A stretch of DNA of 20,985 nucleotides from Paramacrobiotus richtersi (taxonomy: Eukaryota > Tardigrada > Eutardigrada > Parachela > Macrobiotidae). The position numbers and the translations under genes are program-made. Below, piece by piece: positions 10,701 to 20,200 of the stretch; within the stretch, counting starts at the first letter, position 1, and every line of letters begins with the position of its first letter. A model generated the notes under the pieces. It did no database searches. It saw nothing but the letters and a program-made list of their open reading frames with translations, and was not told where the DNA came from. Where the stretch lies: assembly GCA_034698045.1 (NCBI GenBank), contig JAQGAU010001169.1:1-20985 (forward strand), in the 5' to 3' direction.

Positions 10701-12800
10701 ACCTGATACTGTACCTATGTAAACAACGTGAACGAAGGTAAACGAAAAACAAGATCTCTAGTTGAATGGCTTTCATTTCATGCACTTATTTTGCCCATTA
10801 CCTTCTCTGTACCAGAGAACAACTGGTAAGGGATCTGCGAAAGTTTTGTAGTGTGTTCAGACAGTCAAATTTGAGAAAATACGAGGTTACGGAAAAACGA
10901 AGATAGGGCTGGATAGTTTCGACGCTTTACTTGGTACGCTAAACATTTTACAAAATTTATTTTGCAATATTTCTCTAGCATTAAAGTAAAAGGAGCCCCG
11001 GTTTGAAGAATAAGACATTTGAATTTTATCAAACGAAAGCCGATCTTTAGGGTCCAGTAACTCCTGTGTATGAAATTTGGTTTGTAACAACAAATCGAGT
11101 GCAAGCCAGTAGCCGAATCCCTCTCGGTCATTACAGTAGCGCGGGAGTCTCGGACGCTTCCCAAAAATGGAATATAGGAAATAAGAATGACGGAATCTTC
11201 TGTCGTATTACTGGGCTGAGGAGGTCGGAGACTGCATGCCCTTTGCGCTAATGACTACGTTGCTTCCTTTAGACGCTCCGACATTCAACTGCAAGTTTAT
11301 GGTAAAAGGCGAATCCTACACTTACCTGAATAATGGCGCAGCGGCAATTCCAGCCTCCGTAGCCTTCATTCATCGTATCATTTCTTGTCCTGGAGTCTCT
11401 AATTCTTTTCAGGTGCTCCAATGTTTCGAGACAATACAGCATGGTTAGTGAAACAATACAAAACGCTTCTGACTTTACATTATTTTTCAGGTTAACGTCG
11501 TCAGCTTTTCTCCAGCTGTACTGGTAAGAATTTCTCGCTTTGTTCTGAACTAACGATTGATACTATACATTTATATTAATTTTCCTACAGGCGTGCGACC
11601 AAGCCTTCGTGGTCATCTACGACAAATCGTTTTGCGGTAATAGAATAACCGCACTTATAGGCACGCAGTTTCCGATCCCGGCGAGCCTCTTTGTAAGTTT
11701 CTTGGTGATGTAATTGTAACCTAAACACGGAAACTCTTACTAAATGGTTTTATGACGACAGTCTGTAGATAACGCCTTATACGTTTCGGTCTCTGCCAAT
11801 CAACAGTGGTGGCTTTGAAATTTACTCCATAGTAGAAGCAAGATAAAGATCAATTGTACTATATCTTGGTATTATATCAATTGTACTATATCTTGGTAGA
11901 AGAATTTCGAGTTTTCAGTTTCGCTGAACGATAACCAGAAATCATAGCCCGTTTGGTAGAGCATGAACTTGTGTACTTCGAAGTACAAAGAGTGGTTGCC
12001 ACACAAAAGCAAGATGCGAAAGTTTGTGCAAAATTCATTACGTAGCCCGACAAATACTTTGAGAGAGTGGATTACGCGTGTGAACTGTGACACAACCATA
12101 TGACACCAAATTACAACAACAAAATCTAACAACTTTTTCGCATATTATCAGAACACTGGATATAATTTTACATTGAAAACTACCTTCAGAGTGTCTGTGT
12201 GTAATTCGAGAAGAAAAATTGAACGAAAAACAGCCTTCTCCTATCGTATTCCGGTGTTACGGTACGTCGGTTGTATCAAGCTGGTTGATGAAAGCGTAAT
12301 GCACAGGCTCCAGGCGGGCCTTTTGTCGGTCCACAGTTCGTCATGGAATAGATTCCCAAACGTTGTGTTGCAGATCGGGCAAGAGCTGTAAACAATGAAA
12401 AATTTGATACCGGGACTGCTTCGCACTTCTTTCCAAAAGCAAAAATCTCGAAACGCGTATTTCGATTTTTTAAAATGGCTGTCAGACAAGTCGCAGATTT
12501 TACATAGGGTCTAGAGACAAGGGCTATTCGTTGAATCCGCTGGAATGATACGCTATAATTACGGTCTGTAAATACCATGGCGACAGCTGTTTTGGTCCAC
12601 ACGTTTGATCCACTCTAATATGTACTTGACAGTCGGTTTCTGATGTTCATACATTCCTTACCAGAGAACGGTATTTTAACCACCAGGAATTTGTGCATCA
12701 TGGTGATAGGGATTTCTTGTTGTTTCAGACTTTTGCATTCTACAGGGCACCGACTCTTGTCGGAGTAGTTGCCTTTGAGTTCAAGTTTACCTGCGTTTAG
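7760..12800 (+). CDS. Copy C, complete EGF-CUB family secreted protein (344 aa)
   Basis: Eight coding exons join in frame: 7760-8201, 8338-8391, 9549-9587, 10033-10143, 11231-11412, 11491-11523, 11591-11692 and 12729-12800 (TAG), 1035 nt in all. The first four junctions are phase 1 and the last three phase 0. Residues 1-33 are a signal peptide whose length equals that of D, which fixes the ATG. Cysteines at 90, 101, 103, 110, 117, 123, 125 and 139 form an EGF-like module (ACKG, GCPCGAPGKRC, SICN, KCVC). Residues about 140-194 are a Thr-rich, mucin-like linker with TCPAC and TCPT motifs. From C198 to C343 is a CUB-like domain (RCGNAYF, FNCKF, ISCPG, ACDQAFVVIYDKSFCG, FEFKFTC). It is probably secreted, with a linker suited to O-glycosylation. 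The acceptor of exon 5 is weak (GGTCGGAG) and is the least certain border. Confidence 0.8.
9014..9095 (+). mobile_element. Partial copy of the 19.2-kb MITE family, inside intron 2 of copy C
   Basis: CGAAGCCGCTCGCTTGTA at 9014, then GGAGAAC and CATTGTTTACT, matches the reverse complement of the right arm of the element ending at 19320. About 12 extra bases sit after the first 18. No matching second arm or target duplication was found, so this is a truncated or rearranged relative. Confidence 0.5.
9232..9373. repeat. Large imperfect hairpin in intron 2 of copy C
   Basis: The left arm 9232-9262 contains ACCATCGCCGTTCTCTAG, and the right arm 9345-9373 contains its exact complement CTAGAGAACGGCGATGGT. 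The outer bases of the arms differ slightly. The loop of about 80 bases is CT-rich (repeated CTCTCTA). This is MITE-like in form but no clear target duplication is seen. Confidence 0.7.
9401..9446. repeat. Perfect 21-bp inverted repeat with 4-base loop
   Basis: The arm starting TTTACTAGTATGTGTGGTGG (9401-9421) is perfectly complementary to 9426-9446, separated by AAAG. It lies just after the larger hairpin, within intron 2 of copy C. A transcript of this intron would form a strong stem. Confidence 0.9.
11849..11898. repeat. Two-copy 27-bp tandem repeat in the last intron of copy C
   Basis: ATCAATTGTACTATATCTTG begins at 11849 and again at 11876, with the shared unit running to GGTA in both. 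This is a recent local duplication inside the long intron 11693-12728. Confidence 0.8.
12276..12602 (-). CDS. Possible antisense coding fragment in the last intron of copy C
   Basis: The minus strand is open in two overlapping frames. One covers 12276-12602, with TDRNYSVSFQRIQRIALV and NCGPTKGPPGACALRF. The other covers 12241-12489, with KKSKYAFRDFCFWKEV and SSCPICNTTFGNLFHDELW. The second has a CPIC pair reminiscent of a zinc-binding motif. The last intron of C is 1036 bp here against 362 bp in A, so an inserted gene or decayed transposon would explain the extra length. No family or start was identified. Confidence 0.25.
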   Translation of the reverse strand: MWTKTAVAMVFTDRNYSVSFQRIQRIALVSRPYVKSATCLTAILKNRNTRFEIFAFGKKCEAVPVSNFSLFTALARSATQRLGIYSMTNCGPTKGPPGACALRFHQPA

Positions 12801-13035
12801 TGAGGCGAACCCTACCGGTCAACATGCCCTAACAAAGACGCTGCGTTTGTGACTTTATTACATTACCGATACCTGGACGTCCTTTTGATTTATCACCTGG
12901 TTGGTTTTGCCCGAATCATGGACGGTAGTGGACAAAGCGCGTTCTTTTGTGGAAATGTCGTATCAGCGGCTTACTGTTACAACTCAATTTTCCGCTAAAT
13001 TTGACTGATTGGGTCTTTAGTAATATTCTCACAAT
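12801..13035. other. 3' flank of copy C
   Basis: No AATAAA signal is seen soon after the TAG at 12798-12800, and no coding sequence was recognised. The 3' end of the transcript cannot be placed. Confidence 0.4.
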
Positions 13036-13930
13036 TGTGACCGTCAATTATGTCCCCCCTGCCAAAATGTCCCCCCGGACATTATTGCCGGGTCCCCTTT
13101 GTAACCATCGCCAAATGTGTAACCCTTGCACAGGCTTTGTAAAACGAAGGACCTAGGAGGGCTGGAAAAATTCGGGATCAATCCGAGACCCGCCACCAAG
13201 CGCTATCACCGCCACTGATGTGACCACCAACAAATTTCGCCGAGGGTGACATTATTACCGGTACTGCGGGGACAGTACTGCCGCTGTTACGGGTGGCCTT
13301 ATTGCCGGTATTACGGGGGACATTATTGCCGCTGCTACGGAGGACATTATTGCCGGTACTAAGTGTAACCGGCAGTAATGTCCCCCGTCGCCAAAATGTC
13401 AATCCGGTCCGGCAATAATGTCCCCCATGTGGAACAGGATTTTTATGCAGTCCCGTATTTTTTGACCGGATATATTTCACCGGCGAAAATGTCTCCCCGG
13501 AACGGAAAAACTGCCCTGCGGGTAAATGTTACTGGGCCGTTTTTACGACCGGTTGGTGACTCGGCGGAAACGGATCCGGTCAGAATCTACTACGAATCAC
13601 CAATTTTTGTTCCGGTGGGACATTACTGCCGGAAGAAAAAGCCGTACGAAATCGAAATCGAAATCGAATTGCCCGTATTACCGGCAATAATGTCGCCCGT
13701 AGCACCGGCAATAATGTCACCTTCGGCGGAATTTGTTGGTGGTCACATCGGTGGCGGTGGTAGCGCTTGGTGGCGGGTCTCAGATTGATCCCGAATTTGT
13801 CCAGCACTCCTAGATCCTTCATTTCACCAAACCTGTGCAAGGGCTACACATTTGGCGATGGTTACAAAGGGGACCCGGCAATAATGTCCGGGGGGACATT
13901 TTGGCAGGGGGGACATAATTGACGGTCACA
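13036..13930. mobile_element. 895-bp foldback element with long inverted arms
   Basis: The left arm 13036-13270 and right arm about 13695-13930 are inverted copies, over 90% identical by eye. The termini are TGTGACCGTCAATTATGTCC and its complement. The arms and centre carry many copies of CCGGCAATAATGTCCCC-type motifs. At 13248-13366 these form five units of about 24 bp (consensus GACATTATTGCCGGTATTAC plus about four G-rich bases), and two more units lie at the inner edge of the right arm. A short GAAATC run lies at 13648-13669. Frames across the element read as 8-residue repeats (TLLPVLRA), a by-product of the 24-bp period. No transposase and no clear target duplication were found, so it is non-autonomous or decayed. 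Confidence 0.85.
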
Positions 13931-14178
13931 CTACTCGTGCTCAACAGCTGGACGTTGCGCAAGTATTTTACTAAAACTAATTTTTTTTGTACAAGCTCAT
14001 ATGTGAAAATGTGACACTTGTTGCTGTGAATTCCACAGTGTCATATTTATATGCCAGATATACAAATCATAGCTAGCCTTTGGGTACAAAGGTGGACAAG
14101 AATCAATATCGATCAATAAAGTGATTAGTAAAATTAAATTTGGAGCTAGAACTCATGTTTGCTCTTTGCTGCAGCTAG

Positions 14179-14255
14179 CTATCCCAACAACGACAGCACC
14201 GCCGACAACTGCAGCAAGCCCCAATTTTCGCTTAATTTTGTTCGGCTACCGGTAA
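14179..14255 (+). pseudogene. Fragment E, relic of the Thr-rich exon 4 of the family
   Basis: After an acceptor-like TTTGCTGCAGCTAG the sequence reads AIPTTTAPPTTAASPNFR, matching the start of exon 4 in copy C (AIPTTTTTAATTTPSPDIR). Homology stops just before the position of RCGN, and the frame closes at TAA (14253-14255). The break falls next to CCGGTAATTATGTCC, which resembles the repeated motif of the neighbouring foldback element. No other exon of this copy was found, so it is a remnant of a lost gene copy. Confidence 0.7.
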
Positions 14256-14275
14256 TTATGTCCAAAAAAAAGTAA

Positions 14276-14392
14276 CTTGACTTTTACGAGATATCATCAA
14301 CATTCCTCGACCGCATTACCGCACTAGAGGAGGACCGCGACGATTTACTGATTTTAGAAACGATTTTCCAGGAGGTAAAGAGTGTAAATTAG
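14276..14392 (+). CDS. Short coding-like fragment, unknown
   Basis: Directly after fragment E is a 38-codon open frame with strong coding character. It is rich in acidic and leucine residues (FLDRITALEEDRDDLLILET), as in a coiled coil, then FQE and a possible donor GTAAAG at 14374. It has no start codon. Because it follows a motif like the foldback element's ends, it could be the remains of an autonomous relative of that element. This is inference only. Confidence 0.25.
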   Translation, partial: LDFYEISSTFLDRITALEEDRDDLLILETIFQEVKSVN

Positions 14393-14460
14393 TGCCATCA
14401 AGATTGGTAATGTCTGCAAGGACCAGGAGAAGTTCGAGTGCTTGGTTTAGTTATACTAAG

Positions 14461-15393
14461 TTACCAAACTAAAATTGTCACAACAGAGTACATTATGTAC
14501 CTAATGGCAACAGGATTGATGGCACCATGCCGTATACTTCTACTGTCAGACGAAGTTTCATTCAAGCTGCAGATGTATGACCTTCACGATCCATTCGTCT
14601 ATCTCAAAATACGGCCGCACGCAGCATTCGTAACGTTCGCTGTGCGATTTCTCCGGAAATTCGGAATTCTCAAAGTTAACGTGGTGTATGTCTGATTATA
14701 TTCAAAGTGCGACTTGTAAGTAAAGACAAACTTGACCAAGCTTGACAATGGATAGGAGCCGGGTGCCATCCCGAATTTGCCGTTGTAACGCCAAACATAA
14801 CGGTGTCCAGGGTAGTTATCAAGGGGAAACTGCAGATCGCACCTGAGCGTCACATTCCGCCCAGCCTTGGCTGCCACCTGCTGGCTGCTTGACGTAAAGA
14901 GATCGGCCGCCGTCAGCAGTGGTTTCATGTCGTATAGAGCGACAACGCAGTAATGCCACTCCGGTAGCAATCCCTTTCGCACGCACTGCACCGGCCCGGC
15001 AGTGTCGATCGTAATGTTGTGGATCAAGAGAAGCAGCATGGTGGCGTTGGTCGATACGCTGTAGTTGAACGGTAAGGTTTGGTTTGATTGGTTGTTGATG
15101 ACGTGCCAGACAGAGTAGCCATGATGCAACCAACGCAGACCATTAGCACCGTCGGCACATGCCGGGTAAGTGGCGCACTCTGGAACGCTACAGTGGAACT
15201 TTACCGTCTTCCCGAGTTGCTTCTGATCAAGATGGCGTTCACGGTCTGACCAGAACAATGCGGGAGCGTTGATGGTTCAACTCACGGATTCTATCATGTT
15301 CAGCGGGAGACGTCCGTCAACCTTCTTCTCCGTTTGCTCCAGCTTTGTTGACCATACTAAAATGAGTACCGTAACCAGCAACGTAATCGCATA
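14461..15393 (-). pseudogene. Two-domain Ig-like gene with two compensating frameshifts
   Basis: The minus-strand model has exon 15393-15286 in phase 0: a hydrophobic leader (ITLLVTVLILVW), then a strong donor GTGAGT. A 63-bp intron follows, then an exon from 15222 to a TAA at 14461. Ig domain 1 has GKTVKFHCSVPEC, LRWLHHG and the DTAGPVQCVR end. Domain 2 has AGRNVTLRCDLQF and YVWRYNGKF. Its expected YxC strand (SERYECCVRPYFEIDEW) lies one frame away, implying one base lost near 14655. A second change near 14563 returns to the first frame, giving LNETSSDSRS and a hydrophobic end. Read straight, the first frame stops early at 14599. At least eight N-x-S/T sites suggest an extracellular glycoprotein. 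The leader exon has no ATG, so the first exon is missing or further upstream. It could be a real gene with assembly indels. Confidence 0.6.
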
Positions 15394-15417
15394 CTATAAA
15401 CTGGGGGAAACTAGGAA

Positions 15418-15457
15418 AGTGCACTCGCTGATTGCGGGCACTGAATAACCGAAGCGA
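15418..15457. repeat. Structured 40-bp repeat, first copy
   Basis: AGTGCACTCGCTGATTGCGG and the following 20 bases match 20856-20895 at about 35 of 40 positions. Both copies keep AGTGC..GCACT and TCGCT..AGCGA as inverted pairs and are preceded by a TATAAACT-like stretch. It lies just upstream of the leader exon of the Ig-like gene. Confidence 0.65.
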
Positions 15458-15662
15458 AGGAAGTCCGTACGGCATATGAAGAACTGCGAATTTTGAGCCA
15501 AACTAGAACTTATCGATCAGATTAAAAAAATGTCTTGTTATGCTAATTTTTGACAATCAATAAAATTCGACGAGGGCATATTTTCAAAAATAGTTTGGCA
15601 TGCCCCTTATTTCACAACAAAAAGGGTGTTTTGTTTGCAAATTCACCACGAATGGTTTTCAG

Positions 15663-15722
15663 CTATTAGCTCTAGGGCGCTTCACACGGGGATGTATCAT
15701 GTGTGTGGAGGTTATCCGAACG
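15663..15722 (+). CDS. Candidate orphan mini-exon (phase 1 to phase 1)
   Basis: A good acceptor (GAATGGTTTTCAG) and a strong donor (G|GTAAGAG) enclose 60 bases. Read in the family's phase, they give ISSRALHTGMYHVCGGYPN. The CGG start of many CUB domains makes it tempting to see this as a lost family exon, but no direct similarity to C or D was found. Confidence 0.22.
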
Positions 15723-15894
15723 GTAAGAGGCCAGTTACGAGAAATACTCTTTTTAAATTTGAAAAACAGTTTCTTCCGGTGAAAAACACTTTCGCTGACT
15801 TTCGAAAACTTAAATAACCTTCTCAATACAGAAATCAAATCAATAATGTTTGCAATATTTGCATACGTTTGACTGTGCCTTAACAAACATAATT

Positions 15895-16160
15895 AAAGAA
15901 ATATAGCAACGAATAAATAAAAATAAAGCATTAAAGTATTAATAAAATAGTACGTTTAAATAAATAAAATAAATAATAGATTTTAAGGAAATAAAAAATT
16001 TCAATAAAAAATAAATTTCAATACGCAAAAATAAATAAATAAATAATGAAAAAAGTGAGTAAATAACAATAAGAATAAATACCATATTTTATTGAGAAAT
16101 AAATAACTAAAATAATAAATATAATTAATAACCGACCGACCGACAGACAGAAGGACGGAC
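15895..16160. repeat. AT-rich AAATAAAT-type tract followed by (GACC/GACA)n
   Basis: Low-complexity sequence of AAATAAAT type runs from about 15895 to 16125, then ACCGACCGACCGACAGACAG and related tetramers to about 16160. The adjoining GACCTTCGCTCCGCTTCGGTC at 16193-16213 is nearly self-complementary. This is simple repeat, perhaps the tail of a dispersed element. Confidence 0.75.
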
Positions 16161-16312
16161 AGACATCGAAATCCATTTGAGCTGAGTATAGAGGACCTTC
16201 GCTCCGCTTCGGTCGATAATTGTCACTAAGAACGCTGGCCACCAATATCCATTTTCAATTGGCCAGCGATAAACCAAATGTGCCGGTAACCGAATAAACA
16301 AACTGCGGAAAA

Positions 16313-16656
16313 ATGGGCAAACCCAGTGTTAGAGTAATCAAACATGGGTGTAGTTTATTGCAGCTCATGGTCTTTATTGTTTGTGGCAGTTTACACTGCC
16401 AAGAGCCTATTGTGATCGCTCAGGATACGAGAAGGTAATTTAATATGTGTGGTGGACCACTGATGGATGGCTTGTGGCGGGTAGTGCACAGCAGGTACCG
16501 AAGTTATCTATATATTAATTTCTCAGGTATTTCTCAGTTATGGCTGACGGAGGTTTGGCTATAACATTCACAGCACCGTGCGAACGCATAGCTTTGCGCA
16601 CACCAGTATACGCTGCAGATGCATCGCGCTACAGTACCTCTCGCTGTGCGAAGTAA
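16313..16656 (+). CDS. Small two-exon secreted protein, lectin-like pattern (83 aa)
   Basis: Exon 1 (16313-16434) begins with ATG and encodes a clear signal peptide (CSLLQLMVFIVCGSLHC), then QEPIVIAQDTR. A 92-bp intron has donor GTAATT and acceptor TTTCTCAG. Exon 2 (16527-16656) joins in phase 2 and reads on to TAA as YFSVMADGGLAITFTAPCER, then IALRTPVYAADASRYSTSRC. The spacing of the hydrophobic strand, Cys, IAL, a PVY in place of the usual AxYG, and a second Cys resembles the first half of a galactose/rhamnose-binding (SUEL-type) lectin domain. The usual second half is absent. A possible donor AA|GTAATG at 16653 overlaps the stop, so the gene could continue into an exon I did not find. It sits between the Ig-like gene and copy D. 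Confidence 0.5.
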
Positions 16657-16689
16657 TGACATTGATTCGTGCGTGTACGACGCGTCTGT

Positions 16690-16771
16690 CACTAATTACT
16701 GTAGTCCGATTACTAATTAGTAATTACTGATTACTAGTCACTACCTAATTACTAATTATTACTGCCTCTTA
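16690..16771. repeat. Cluster of TAATTACT repeats
   Basis: There are several near copies of TAATTACT, including the 16-bp palindrome ATTACTAATTAGTAAT at 16709-16724. It is a short degenerate microsatellite. The rest of 16657-17205, upstream of copy D, shows no gene or clear promoter motif. Confidence 0.6.
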
Positions 16772-17205
16772 GTGATCTACGCACTAATAACACTGGTTAA
16801 GCAGTGCAGTTTTATGCGGCTGTGCCTCAGTTGTCGACTGTTAATTATTTGTTGCTAACAACCAGTCATCAACCATGTTGATTTCGAATGGGTACAGCCC
16901 ACCGTACAGCGGTCAACCGCGCAACCTAAATTTATTTTTTTGGTGTTTAAGGAAAACATTATTTGTGTTTCGTCGTGCTGTCGTGGTGTGTCGATGCGTG
17001 ACCTGTACTTGGCAGTTATTTATGTAGATGCGTCATACAGAAGCAGGTGCTGTGCATATTCTCTTTAGGACCTTGCTATGCAGTGTTCATGTTATTTTAT
17101 ACGTAGTTATACAACTGAACATTAACGGTTTAATCACTGGTGTTCTGCCCGCTGACAGCCTGATACGATGATTATTGCTCTCTGGATATGTCAGATTTCT
17201 TGAAA

Positions 17206-20200
17206 ATGAGAAGTTCCAGCTTCCGATTCTTCCAACTCCATGGGTTTTCATCACTGTATGTTTTGTTTATACACGCGTTTCTCTTTCACGTCACTATCGG
17301 ACAGTCAGAGCCCGTCGTCTCCTTGATGCCACTGGGCCTGTACCAATTCCTGACTGCTAGTTTTAATCCACCCCCAAGTTCTACGTCAGTCCCATCTGAC
17401 GCAAACCCAGCCATTTCCCGTAAACTAGTGGACAATTTCAACCCGGCAGATACGGCATACATCGAGTCCTGCAAAGGATACGTGGGAAAGGCAGCCCTGG
17501 GCTGTCCATGTGCAGCGCCCGGGAAACGCTGCGCCGACGCGGCTTCGATCTGCAATCGTAGTCATAAGTGTGTCTGTGATACATATCTGGGATTTCCTGA
17601 CAGTACCGGCAAAAAATGCGACCGCTTCGCCACGACCACGACAGGTAAAATATCTGCCGAATGATCTTACGCATTAAGTTGTATGCAGTTTGAATCCATA
17701 CTAGACTTTGTGACTTCTACTATGACCTCTGCTGACTTTGTGACTTCTGTTGTACCGCAACCACGTTAGCACTTTCAAAAAGTACAAAGTAAGTCTGTTA
17801 ATTAAATGTTTTACTTGCTCCTTGCATTTAAATCAGGAATTTTTCTAACAATACTTGTCACCACCTTTGTTCAAATTGTCCGTTCGCTGCTGTTTCGATG
17901 ACCCAAAACACACTGCCTGCAATGCGCACACTTTAAGACTTTATATCATACATCTGGTAGGAATATTCGAACAAAATCGTCAAAATCAAAACTTCGAAAA
18001 CAAAAATTCGTTATAATATACCACATTTGTGGTTTTACAGCTGCCCCCCGGACATGCCCAGCATGCACATGTCTATGCCCTACGACTACAACAGGTAAAT
18101 AACAATTACCAACGTATGTACAAGTTGATTTTTCCCTACTGTAACATATTGTTTGCAGTATTTTTAATTGACTTCTGAGAAAAACTGCATCTGGTAAATT
18201 TTACCGTGATAAGGTTTACTGTATATCTACGTAAGATATTACCTACAGCAGAGATCTAACTGATTTTACTACCGTGTCATTGTATTTCAGTGCGCAATCA
18301 TGATAAAACCGGTTGTCCGGTTAAATACGAAGATCGTCTGCGCAATTTATCCGCCGATGCAAAATAGTCGAAATTAAATACACTTACATAACTGCCTTTT
18401 AGCGATATTTCAGATAATTTACCGGTATACCATGATCAGCTTACGCGTTTATGCGTATACAGGTAGTAATAATTGTATCCTCTAATATGCCTTATGCTAT
18501 GTATGAGGATGTTTATATGATTCATGTCTTTACGTTTCTTGAATTATGTTTGCGATTGTGAGTTATATTGTGTCGTATGGTACTGTTAATAAGGAAGTTT
18601 ACAATTCTTTAGCCACATCCCAACCTGTCCGTTTAGTCAGACAAAAGATAAAATTAAGAAAATCACTTATATAGGCAACTCTTTTCGCACCCGTTTAATT
18701 ACAATAGTATTGATCTAGTTACACAGGACGCACCCCTGTTTTTATTTACTATAGCCGTCTATTGGCACCCCTTTCTCGTATCTTCTTCGACGCTTATAAA
18801 CAGCGTTCAAGTGTACACATATCGAACCGGAAATCGTTTTGGGCGCTGTATATCCAGTTACATATGTTATCGGCAACCTTGATTGCAGCACAGCATTTTT
18901 TGAAACTATGTGTGAGTGTAATTAACTCTGGATGTCCTTTCGGAACTGATTCAGCTAGACTTACAACAAATATCTAATTAGTCTCTTTCTAAAAGCGCTT
19001 TAAAGACGGCCTCGAACTCTTCGAAGGTTGCATATAATTATAGTCGCTCGTTTAGAATCGTTTACCACAGGAGACGGCGATTTCGACGTCATTTCAAACT
19101 AGTGCAAAGCAAATCAGCCTGTAGGACATATTAATATGAGGATACGCTCAGTCGAAGCTACTCGCTAGTACTTAAGAGAACAATAGTGCATTGTTTCTAT
19201 ATCTAGAATATAGAGTATCTAGTATAAAATCTAGATATAAAGTCTAGTATAGAATCTAGAATATCTAGTATATAGAGTAAACAATGTCATTGTTCTCTTA
19301 ATTACCAGCGAGCGGCTTCGGCTCAGTACCCGTTAACTGTAGATATTCGCGATGGTCACCGTTTCTTCACGACGACAAGGATCTTTCAACACCGATGCAG
19401 GCTGCAGTTATGCTTAATCATAAAATACAAGGGGAGCCTATAGTCTTAACGAGGAGCCTATAGTGACTCGCGGTGCAAAAGAGTGCCTTTAGTAAAACGA
19501 GTGTAATAGGCACCCGCCTATATACAATTAATGATGCAAGCCGCCATTTACAAACAGAGCGCACTGGTAAGTTGACACACTAAAATGGATGGTATCTGCT
19601 GAAAGTGACCTATATTCAATTGTTCACATAAGTTAAGCAGAATAACGAACAGCTGTGATTATAGCACCCACGGCCACATGTCCAACGGCCGCAACCAGTA
19701 AGTCCTATCACTTGCTCATGTATTAACAGTTTCCTATGTAATCGACTCCACAGAAATATTGATGAGTTTTGCAAGAGTCGAATATTTCGTATATATTTAT
19801 ACATAAAAAATATATATATTTACAAAAGCAGACATCCTAGAATGTATCACAGAATGTCATGCACTTCAATCTGGTTCTTTAACCTGTATACGTAACTCTG
19901 GATTCCAGTGTTGCGTAACACATTTTACCATAACCTGGAATTTCAATCCAGTATTAATTTATGTTGGTGTATGAAGCTGACAAGGACATGTACACGATCT
20001 TCAGTAAAATTTTCCCTTTCCTTCCATTCTTAATAAGTTTCCTTTAGTAAACTTATAAATGCGCACTGCTTTATCCTGTAGCGACCCCAGCACAAGCAAC
20101 AACCACAGCTGCGCCGGATGAGCGGTGTGGAAACAAATACTTTGTTATGGGCGACTCAGGAGGCTCGGGTGCCATCGGTATGATCCTACAGCTTTCGCGT

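Noticed and set aside
13248-13366. Regular 24-bp repeats that could suggest a CRISPR array
   Set aside because: The units are contiguous with no unique spacers, they belong to an inverted-repeat element, and the host is eukaryotic.
13178-13840. Open frames of 86-136 codons across the foldback element, with repeated peptide units
   Set aside because: They arise from the 24-bp period and the inverted arms. Frames are open on both strands, they show no domain, and they are bounded by the element.
14438-14695. 85-codon plus-strand frame
   Set aside because: It is the antisense of the Ig-like gene's 3' coding sequence, which has a recognisable domain.
15399-15480. Frame beginning MPYGLPSLRLFSARNQRV upstream of the Ig-like gene (minus strand)
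   Set aside because: It runs through the 40-bp repeat seen again at 20856, so it is most likely translated repeat, not a leader exon.
15600-15886. Three overlapping short frames around 15.6-15.9 kb
   Set aside because: They are mutually exclusive and AT-rich with no domain. Only the small phase-1 exon candidate at 15663-15722 was kept, at low confidence.
17188-17205. Upstream in-frame ATG of copy D
   Set aside because: It would add six residues with no counterpart in copy C. The ATG at 17206 aligns leader to leader at the same length.
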